From Verrucomicrobiota bacterium (GTDB lineage Bacteria > Verrucomicrobiota > Lentisphaeria > Victivallales > Victivallaceae): DNA of 5,909 bases. A program made the position numbers and the translations under genes. Numbering within the stretch: position 1 is the first letter of the stretch; every line of letters begins with the position of its first letter. The DNA is taken from assembly GCA_023459755.1 (NCBI GenBank), contig JAEWSS010000162.1:1-5909 (forward strand), given 5' to 3'. Under the pieces are notes generated by a model, which saw only the letters and a program-made list of their open reading frames with translations, was not told the DNA's origin and made no database searches. Positions 1 to 4,506 of this stretch are shown piece by piece.

Positions 1-866
1 CCACCAAGGCTATGCTTGAACAGGCCGGAGAGCGGTTGATTCAGGCGCTTTGCCCAAAGTGGAACGGCGGAACCGCGATCTTTGCCGCCAGTGGAAGCGA
101 CGCCTTTAATCTGCTGGCGCAGGCGGCGGAATGGGGCGACGGCAAGGCAAAAGTGTCGGCTCTGGAGCATCCGGCGCTGATCGCCGCGGCGTCCAGAGCC
201 GGCGGCAGACTGTCGGCCTGGACCCATGTGCAGAGTGAACTTGGCAGTTTCGGCGTTCCGGTCGCCGGCGAGGTCGTGATGTGTGACACCATTCAGTCAG
301 CCGGCAAAATGCCACTGCCGGAAGCCGACATCGTAACGGTTTCCGGTCATAAGCTCGGTGTGTGGGGTGGGGCCGCGCTGTTGCTGCGTCCGTCCTGCGG
401 AGTGAAACTTGACGTTGCGGCGCTGCGTCACAAGGAGTACAGGTATGGACGGGTGGAGCCGGTGCAGGCGTTGATGCTGGCCGCCGCCGCCGAGGCGTGG
501 TGTGAACGCATGACGGAGAATCTTGAGCGTGTGGCGGCCATTAATCATTTTTTGCGCGGAAGTCTGCCGGACGGCGTGGTCGCCACGATTCCGGAAGCGG
601 AAGCGTCTCCCTATATACTACATTTAAGGATGATCGGCAAACAGGGCGCGGTGATCGCCAGAATGTTGTCGGCCCGGGCGGTGATGACGTCACCATCCAG
701 CGCATGTCAGGCGGAGGCCGGCGGACCGTCGGCGGCGATGACTGCGATCGGCTTTCACGGCAAATCGTCTTTTGAAGGTCTCAGACTCAGTTTTTCGCCG
801 CATAATACTATTGATGAGGGTAAAAACTTTGTTAATATTCTCAATGACGTGCTTGGCGATTATTGA
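1..866 (+). CDS. Cysteine desulfurase (NifS/IscS-like, class V aminotransferase fold), 5' partial
   Basis: This PLP enzyme family takes sulfur from L-cysteine as a persulfide, releasing alanine, to supply Fe-S cluster assembly or tRNA thiolation in the cytosol. The reading frame is open from base 3, before the first in-window ATG at 12, and the residues there (TKAMLEQAGERLIQAL) align with the family's internal 'LExAR' helix. About 60 N-terminal residues are therefore missing, and ATG 12 is not the true start. Counting from ATG 12, I see ASGSDAFN (26-33) where the family has TSGATEAN, EHPAL with His53, D92 and Q95 in the cofactor-binding stretch, SGHK with the PLP lysine K114, and a C-terminal SSAC loop with the presumed catalytic Cys232. 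The usual GGGQExGxRSGT stretch is replaced by RHKEYRYGRVEP (139-150), so the RSGT element is degenerate. It ends at TGA 864-866. Assignment to the fold is firm; the desulfurase reaction is likely; the biological partner is unknown. Confidence 0.83.
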   Translation, partial: TKAMLEQAGERLIQALCPKWNGGTAIFAASGSDAFNLLAQAAEWGDGKAKVSALEHPALIAAASRAGGRLSAWTHVQSELGSFGVPVAGEVVMCDTIQSAGKMPLPEADIVTVSGHKLGVWGGAALLLRPSCGVKLDVAALRHKEYRYGRVEPVQALMLAAAAEAWCERMTENLERVAAINHFLRGSLPDGVVATIPEAEASPYILHLRMIGKQGAVIARMLSARAVMTSPSSACQAEAGGPSAAMTAIGFHGKSSFEGLRLSFSPHNTIDEGKNFVNILNDVLGDY

Positions 867-892
867 TCGTGGCTGCTGGCCGCATTGAAAAA

Positions 893-904
893 ATTTGCGC
901 AAAT
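893..904. repeat. 12-bp perfect palindrome, possible operator
   Basis: ATTTGCGCAAAT reads identically on both strands. It lies 26 bases after the desulfurase stop and about 54 bases before the nearest downstream -35 box. A second AT-only inverted repeat follows at 917-935 (A plus seven T, loop CTG, seven A plus T). No clear intrinsic terminator for the desulfurase gene was found here. The dyad could be a regulator site, or a chance palindrome in AT-rich DNA. Confidence 0.3.
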
Positions 905-957
905 ATGGCAGTTTATATTTTTTTCTGAAAAAAATGAAAAAAAAAGGCTTTTTAAAT

Positions 958-985
958 TTGCATTATATTTTATGCATGATATTTT
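958..985 (+). promoter_or_regulatory. Sigma70-like promoter for the structured RNA / small membrane protein unit
   Basis: TTGCAT (958-963) as a -35 box, a 16-bp spacer, then TATTTT (980-985) as a -10 box preceded by TG in the extended -10 position (977-978). Transcription would start near 992-993, about 17 bases before the large RNA stem beginning at 1010. The motif match is moderate and the surrounding DNA is AT-rich, so chance matches are possible. Confidence 0.42.
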
Positions 986-992
986 CATTGTT

Positions 993-1096
993 ATGGAAGA
1001 GCGAATCACGGCGTTGTGGCATGTATTCTTTTGGAGGCACACCGGGCAACCGATGTGGAAGAGGAGGGTACCACAACGCCTTCTTTTTTGTTTTTT
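993..1096 (+). ncRNA. Candidate structured RNA (small RNA or attenuator leader) ending in a terminator-like T-tract
   Basis: A perfect 10-bp stem pairs GGCGTTGTGG (1010-1019) with CCACAACGCC (1071-1080) and is followed at once by TTCTTTTTTGTTTTTT, as in an intrinsic terminator. The 51-base interior is itself structured. Bases 1026-1031 can pair with 1058-1063 (two G-U pairs). The hairpin CACAcCGG/CCGaTGTG (1038-1045/1050-1057, one C-A mismatch) is capped by GCAA, a GNRA tetraloop. A purine bulge TGGAGG (1032-1037) and the 3' arm GAGGAGGG (1061-1068) resemble Shine-Dalgarno or CsrA-type GGA sites. The transcript could be a free RNA of about 100 nt, or the leader of the small membrane protein at 1130. 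I tried SRP RNA, 6S, ZTP, c-di-GMP, fluoride, guanidine and cobalamin motifs and saw no convincing match. The promoter at 958-985 fits its 5' end. Confidence 0.5.
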
Positions 1097-1129
1097 ATTT
1101 CATTGTATGACATTGGGATTGGAGACGCA

Positions 1130-1249
1130 ATGAAAAAAATGCATATATCGCTTGCCGGGTGTGTGTTGTTGTGTGTTTTTTTACTCTGTCTCGGCACAAT
1201 AATGGTGGCAATCATCATTTGGCTGCTGGAGCGAACCGAAAATTGGTAG
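1130..1249 (+). CDS. Small single-span membrane protein (39 aa), unknown function
   Basis: I do not recognise this protein. The ATG at 1130-1132 has a GGAG (1121-1124 with the preceding T) about five bases upstream, which favours it over the upstream in-frame ATG at 1016, a start that lies inside an RNA stem and has no ribosome binding site. The product has a basic start (MKKMH), one long hydrophobic segment over residues 8-33 rich in Leu, Val, Ile and Cys (three Cys), and a short polar tail (ERTENW). It probably spans the inner membrane once with the N-terminus in the cytoplasm. An LAGC at 8-11 resembles a lipobox, but the hydrophobic run before it is far too short for a lipoprotein signal. 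The gene sits between the structured RNA and the terminator at 1305-1333, which supports a genuine unit. Its size matches small membrane regulators or type I toxins, but nothing specific identifies it as either. Confidence 0.5.
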   Translation: MKKMHISLAGCVLLCVFLLCLGTIMVAIIIWLLERTENW

Positions 1250-1304
1250 CTTTTCGCCGCCATTCCGGTATTCATCGTCAATTTCAAGAAATAATTATCC
1301 CATT

Positions 1305-1333
1305 CGGCATTCGGGCAGAACTGCCGTTTTTTT
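1305..1333 (+). terminator. Intrinsic terminator after the small membrane protein gene
   Basis: CGGCATTC (1305-1312) pairs with GAA(c)TGCCG (1318-1326) as an 8-bp stem with one bulged C (1321) and a GGGCA loop. Seven T (1327-1333) follow directly. It lies 56 bases after the stop at 1247-1249, and the intervening bases show no further gene. Confidence 0.75.
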
Positions 1334-1364
1334 CAATATTTTATAAAAAAATGATTTTTTCTGC

Positions 1365-1392
1365 TTGACAAACATTATTCGCAATGTATTAT
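1365..1392 (+). promoter_or_regulatory. Near-consensus sigma70 promoter for the 54-aa gene
   Basis: TTGACA (1365-1370, a perfect -35 box), a 16-bp spacer, TATTAT (1387-1392, five of six matches to TATAAT). The expected start of transcription is near 1399, giving a leader of about 55 bases before the ATG at 1454. This is the best promoter match in the window and implies strong expression. Confidence 0.72.
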
Positions 1393-1399
1393 TTGCATT

Positions 1400-1453
1400 A
1401 ACGGTTGAGGAGCCGTTGGTCCATTTCGCTTTTTTTTAGAGGAGGAAATTGCG
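1400..1453 (+). promoter_or_regulatory. 5' leader of the 54-aa gene: hairpin, T8 tract and strong Shine-Dalgarno
   Basis: A 5-bp hairpin, AACGG/CCGTT (1400-1404/1413-1417), sits at the expected 5' end of the mRNA with the loop TTGAGGAG, which echoes the true Shine-Dalgarno. AGAGGAGG (1438-1445) lies eight bases from the ATG and is a near-perfect ribosome binding site. CCATTTCGC (1421-1429) can also pair with GCGATG (1451-1456), with a two-base bulge, which would cover the start codon and put T8 (1430-1437) and the Shine-Dalgarno in the loop. Whether either fold matters in vivo is inference. Confidence 0.4.
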
Positions 1454-1618
1454 ATGAAAAAAGAAACATACCTTGCTGATTTTCTTAGTAAGTACACCAT
1501 CAGACAACTTTGTGATGAAGAATGGAATGATGCTGAAATTTCTCCGAAATGTTCGCATTATCGGCATAAACAACGCGTGAAGAAGGTTCGCCGCCAAGTG
1601 GTTGGGCGCAGCTCGTAA
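1454..1618 (+). CDS. Small basic protein (54 aa), unknown function
   Basis: I do not recognise this protein. The frame runs from the ATG at 1454 to TAA at 1616-1618 and has its own near-consensus promoter, an AGAGGAGG ribosome binding site at ideal spacing and a strong terminator 33 bases after the stop, so it is very probably real. Residues 1-27 are mixed and acidic in places (LCDEEWNDAE, 19-28), residues 34-54 are strongly basic (SHYRHKQRVKKVRR then QVVGRSS). No signal peptide or membrane segment is present. Two Cys (C20, C33) and two His (H35, H38) give a C-X12-C-X-H-X2-H spacing that could bind a metal, and the basic tail could bind nucleic acid; both ideas are inference. Alternatives include a small ribosome-associated protein or a small regulator. 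Confidence 0.66.
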   Translation: MKKETYLADFLSKYTIRQLCDEEWNDAEISPKCSHYRHKQRVKKVRRQVVGRSS

Positions 1619-1651
1619 ATATTAATATAACGATCCTCAGCCGAATAGATA

Positions 1652-1679
1652 AACGCTCCGTGTCCCGGAGCGTTTTTTT
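1652..1679 (+). terminator. Intrinsic terminator after the 54-aa gene
   Basis: AACGCTCCG (1652-1660) pairs perfectly with CGGAGCGTT (1666-1674) around a TGTCC loop, and a run of seven T (1673-1679) overlaps the end of the stem. It separates the small gene from the oxidoreductase gene. Confidence 0.88.
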
Positions 1680-1692
1680 ATGGCGGTTCCGG

Positions 1693-1720
1693 TTGTAAAA
1701 TTTGTTTGAAGAATTATTGT
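1693..1720 (+). promoter_or_regulatory. Possible promoter for the FAD-dependent oxidoreductase
   Basis: TTGTAA (1693-1698), 16 bases, TATTGT (1715-1720). It lies between the preceding terminator and the oxidoreductase start at 1769, where a promoter is needed, but both hexamers are imperfect. Confidence 0.33.
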
Positions 1721-1768
1721 ATTGACCGGAGATTCAGAACTGGAACGTCACAACAGGAGTTTGATGTT

Positions 1769-3103
1769 ATGGAAATGTTGTCATTGGAATATTCGTTTTA
1801 TCCAAAGAGTTATGACGTCGTTGTCATCGGCGGCGGAACCGCCGGCGCAATCGCGGCGATGGCCGCCGGACGCGAGGGCCGATCGGTTTTGCTGGTCGAA
1901 CGCGAATACGCGCTCGGCGGAACCGCAACGCTGGCGCAGACCACACCGCGAATGACCAATCATATGACGCAGGACGTAATGAATTCAAGTTTGTCCGGCG
2001 AGCTGCATGCGCTGCTGATAAAACATGGATTCGGTTCCGGTCGGATCTGGTTCAATCCGCAGCTGTTGAAGTGTGCGCTGGAGGAAATGTGTGAAAAATA
2101 TGGAGTGGATTTGCTGTACGGCGCCGATTTTCTTAAGATCGTCGGTGAGTCCGGCACGCTGACCCATGCGATTTTCCAGACGATTGCCGGTCCGCTTGCG
2201 GTGAAGGGCGGGACGTTTATCGACGCTACCGGCAATGCATCGGTTGCCGCCTCCGCCGGATGTCCGGTTGTGGAGGGGGACGAAAACGGCAGGAATCAGC
2301 CGATGACGCTGCGCTTCGCATTGCTTAATGTGGACGTTGAGGCCACGCGCGAATTTATGTATAGGAATGGCGCGTTGGACACTATGGATCAGGATTATTT
2401 GGAGTTGGCGTCACTGTGGAAAATGGGGAATCATCCGCTGACTTCGCTGTTCCGCAAGGCGGTTGACGACGGTGTGCTGATCGAGCGCGACGGCAATTAT
2501 TTTCAGAGTTTTGCCACTCAGTGCTACGGCACCGGAGTGATGTATTTCAATTGTCCGGAGGCGTCGCAGATCCGCAATGCGCTCGATCCTGAGGCAATCA
2601 CCGAAATGGTGGTTTACTCGCGCAAGGCGGCGTTGCGGCTGTTGGCGTTTTTACGCAAATATGTGCCTGGATTTGCGAATGCCGAATTTCATTCGTTTTC
2701 CGAGATTCCCGGTGTGCGGGAAAGTCGCCGCATTGTCGGCAAATATTATTTGACCGAGCCGGATTACGACCAGCGCCGCCGCTTTCCAGACGGTGTGGCT
2801 CAGACCGCTTATCCGATTGATATTCATGATGATGCACTTCAGACTCTGCACCTGATGGGGCCGGGCGAGTTTTTTGAGATACCATTTCGTTCTCTGATCC
2901 CGCAGAATGTGAAAAATCTGTTGGTTGCAGGGCGGTGCGTGTCCGCGAGTTTTCGGGTTCAGGGGGCGTTGCGGATTCAGCTTGTGTGCATGGCGCTGGG
3001 GGAGGCGGCCGGAATTGCGGCCGGTCTGAATGCTGAAACTGCGGAGTGTGACGGCGTTATGATCCGTCATAAGATGATGGAGTACGGCGGCACGTTCGCC
3101 TGA
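1769..3103 (+). CDS. FAD-dependent oxidoreductase (FAD_oxidored / PF12831-like), 444 aa
   Basis: A soluble flavoprotein with an N-terminal Rossmann FAD site: YDVVVIGGGTAGAIAA (15-30) contains GxGxxG, and the acidic residue closing the second strand is E44 (LLVERE). Further family features are FIDATGNASVAASAG (150-164), GVRESRRIVGKYYLTEPDY (315-333), IPFRSLIP (371-378) and the C-terminal second FAD motif NLLVAGRCVSAS then GEAAGIAAGL (383-420). In many relatives the last motif reads SAxHxAxGSxRV; here it is SASFRVQGALRIQ, so the His and Ser are lost, which may matter for substrate. I chose ATG 1769 because AGGAG (1755-1759) lies nine bases upstream; an in-frame TTG at 1706 has no ribosome binding site. 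Proteins of this family are often found near carbohydrate-degradation genes, but no such neighbour is visible here and the substrate is unknown. The gene is monocistronic, flanked by terminators at 1652-1679 and 3124-3157. Confidence 0.87.
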   Translation: MEMLSLEYSFYPKSYDVVVIGGGTAGAIAAMAAGREGRSVLLVEREYALGGTATLAQTTPRMTNHMTQDVMNSSLSGELHALLIKHGFGSGRIWFNPQLLKCALEEMCEKYGVDLLYGADFLKIVGESGTLTHAIFQTIAGPLAVKGGTFIDATGNASVAASAGCPVVEGDENGRNQPMTLRFALLNVDVEATREFMYRNGALDTMDQDYLELASLWKMGNHPLTSLFRKAVDDGVLIERDGNYFQSFATQCYGTGVMYFNCPEASQIRNALDPEAITEMVVYSRKAALRLLAFLRKYVPGFANAEFHSFSEIPGVRESRRIVGKYYLTEPDYDQRRRFPDGVAQTAYPIDIHDDALQTLHLMGPGEFFEIPFRSLIPQNVKNLLVAGRCVSASFRVQGALRIQLVCMALGEAAGIAAGLNAETAECDGVMIRHKMMEYGGTFA

Positions 3104-3123
3104 CCCGGATAACCGGAAAGCTG

Positions 3124-3157
3124 AAACCGGAATGGATTACTCCATTCCGGTTTTTTT
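3124..3157 (+). terminator. Intrinsic terminator after the oxidoreductase gene
   Basis: A perfect 13-bp stem, AAACCGGAATGGA (3124-3136) with TCCATTCCGGTTT (3141-3153), TTAC loop, and seven T (3151-3157). It starts 20 bases after the oxidoreductase stop. In the opposite direction only three T follow the stem, so it is weak as a terminator for the convergent ftsZ transcript. Confidence 0.93.
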
Positions 3158-3167
3158 GTGGATAAAT

Positions 3168-3220
3168 CGGCATTATGCGGACTGGAAGGCGAAAGCGGTT
3201 TGTCCTTTTTGTGAATGCCG
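3168..3220 (-). other. Nested inverted repeat downstream of ftsZ
   Basis: CGGCATT (3168-3174) and AATGCCG (3214-3220) are perfect inverted repeats. Inside them GGAC (3179-3182) pairs with GTCC (3202-3205), and a short GC/GC hairpin lies at the centre (3189-3196). On the minus strand this would form about 90 bases after the ftsZ stop. No T-tract follows on that strand, so it is not a classical terminator; it could stabilise the 3' end of the ftsAZ mRNA. The 152 bases between 3158 and 3309 hold no supportable gene. Confidence 0.28.
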
Positions 3221-3309
3221 GGTGATCGATGGACGTTTTTTGGTAACTGCGCTGCGGCTTTTTGAGGCGCGGCGGGGTTGGAAAATGTCCGTATTCGGCG
3301 CGGGATTGC

Positions 3310-4506
3310 TCAGTCGCCCTGATCGATCTGGACATCGCGACGCTGGAACGTCGGGACGTCAAGGTCTTCTCCGTTGTAGGAAACCTGCGGCGAATTGGCA
3401 AAAATACCACGACTTAGCGGCGTATTGACCAGTTCAAACACAAGTTGTTTTGGTTCGCTGTTTCCCGCGTTGTCTTCCGTCGGGGCGGCGGTTTGTTCGA
3501 CCTCCACCAGCGCCGGAGTTTTACGGCGCGGCTTAATTTTCGCCCGGTCATTGTATTTGATCGCCAGCAGTGAAGATAGCACACAGCCGGCATATTCCGG
3601 AGAAGTGTTGACGCCGATCGCCAGCTCGCATCCCTCCGGCAGGCATTTGCCGGCGGCCTGCATGGTCTGCTGAACGGCGGCGATGCCGAGTTCCGGGCCG
3701 CCGAGAACGCTGAACAGCACGGCGTCGGCCTCTTTCAGTTTGCCGATACCGCCCAAAAGCGGTGCCGCCAGCGTGCGGTCCACCGCAAGTTGTCCGGCGT
3801 TCGGCCCTTCGGCGGTGCTGGCCACTCCGACGCCCAGCGAACAGTAGCATTTCCGCTCCTTGAACATGGTCTGGAGATCGGAGAAATCGGCGCCGATCAT
3901 ATTGCCGTTGCCGAGCATTTCCGCAATGGCGATGATGGCGCGCGCCATTTCGGTGTCGGCCAATTTAAATGCTTCCGCCGCCGGCGTTTCCGGCAGTAGA
4001 ACGGAGAACAGCAGGTCATTCGGCAGAAGCAGAAGCACGTCGGACGACATCAATAGTTCGGCGGCGGCGGCATCGGCCTTTTGGCGTTTTGCATCGCCCT
4101 CCCAGCTGAACGGAACGGTCATCATGTAGATGGTCGGCATTTTTAGTTTAGAGCAGAGACTGGCGATTGCTTCGACGCCGCCGGTGGCGAGTCCGCCGCC
4201 GAGTCCGCCGGTCACAATCAGGTATGACGATCCGGCGACGCGGTTTTCGATATTATCGCGTTCGCGGGCGATGGCGCGCTGTCCCTTCTGGCAGTCGCCG
4301 CCGCAGCCGTGGCCGTGGAGCCATTGCACATCCGCCAGAAGCTGTGCCGATTCCGGAAGTTTTGACGCGCCGATGGTATTTACATCGGTGTCCACGGTCA
4401 GCAGATTCAGTTTTGCCGCCGCCGGCAGTGCCGCCAGTGCGTTGAGTATCTTCATGCCGCCGGAGCCGAGGCCGAGAACGGTGATTTTTCCGGTTGCTTC
4501 ATTCAT
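3310..4506 (-). CDS. ftsZ: Cell division protein FtsZ, divergent (398 aa)
   Basis: Tubulin-like GTPase that polymerises into the division ring at the inner membrane. The whole family layout is present: N-terminal ITVLGLGSGG (8-17), VDTD (38-41, usually NTD), TGGLGGGLATGG (99-110), PFSWEG (132-137), LPNDLL (161-166), the T7 loop MIGADFSD (203-210), PLLGG, and LGGPELGIAAV (268-278). A linker follows, then a C-terminal peptide DLDVPTFQRR (381-390) close to the FtsA-binding DxPxFLRR motif. Several key positions are altered: the tubulin signature GGGTGTG is GGGLATG (103-109), the Asn of the T7 NxDxxD is Gly (G205, with D207 and D210 kept), the Asn after the GxGGGG loop is lost, and the Arg before PFxFEG is Val131. 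It starts at ATG 4506-4504, overlapping the ftsA stop by four bases (ATGA), which implies translational coupling. The partner peptide and context make FtsZ the best name despite the divergent GTP site. Confidence 0.9.
   Translation of the reverse strand: MNEATGKITVLGLGSGGMKILNALAALPAAAKLNLLTVDTDVNTIGASKLPESAQLLADVQWLHGHGCGGDCQKGQRAIARERDNIENRVAGSSYLIVTGGLGGGLATGGVEAIASLCSKLKMPTIYMMTVPFSWEGDAKRQKADAAAAELLMSSDVLLLLPNDLLFSVLLPETPAAEAFKLADTEMARAIIAIAEMLGNGNMIGADFSDLQTMFKERKCYCSLGVGVASTAEGPNAGQLAVDRTLAAPLLGGIGKLKEADAVLFSVLGGPELGIAAVQQTMQAAGKCLPEGCELAIGVNTSPEYAGCVLSSLLAIKYNDRAKIKPRRKTPALVEVEQTAAPTEDNAGNSEPKQLVFELVNTPLSRGIFANSPQVSYNGEDLDVPTFQRRDVQIDQGD

Noticed and set aside
867..892. Intrinsic terminator for the desulfurase gene (GGC/GCC pairing followed by A-run)
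   Set aside because: The stem is only about three base pairs and no T-tract follows on the + strand.
1010..1096. SRP (4.5S) RNA or a known riboswitch
   Set aside because: The conserved SRP domain IV sequence is absent, and no conserved core of ZTP, c-di-GMP, fluoride, guanidine or cobalamin classes was seen; CCGGGCA resembles part of the ZTP 3' half, but the 5' half is missing.
885..1133. 82-codon + strand ORF across the AT-rich region, ending in ATGA overlap with the small membrane gene
   Set aside because: It runs through the promoter and the structured RNA, its starts lack ribosome binding sites, and the low-complexity Phe/Lys-rich product looks like translated AT-rich DNA. A short leader peptide from ATG 1053 remains a remote possibility, but the GGAGG at 1033-1037 is 15 bases away.
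1130..1165. Lipoprotein lipobox LAGC in the small membrane protein
   Set aside because: Only four residues separate the basic start from the lipobox, too few for a signal peptide h-region; the hydrophobic segment lies after the Cys.
1706..1768. Upstream in-frame TTG start for the oxidoreductase
   Set aside because: No ribosome binding site precedes it, the extra 21 residues are not family-like, and ATG 1769 has AGGAG at good spacing.
2651..3070. 139-codon minus strand ORF inside the oxidoreductase gene
   Set aside because: It is antisense to a well-conserved coding region with clear family motifs and is a codon-bias shadow.
3057..3410. 117-codon minus strand ORF downstream of and overlapping ftsZ
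   Set aside because: It overlaps the end of ftsZ in another frame and the 3' end of the oxidoreductase, has no recognisable start signal and crosses the terminator hairpin.
3132..3428. 98-codon + strand ORF with a CPFCEC motif
   Set aside because: It begins inside the oxidoreductase terminator stem, has no ribosome binding site and runs antisense into the 3' end of ftsZ; the Cys pattern is most likely chance.
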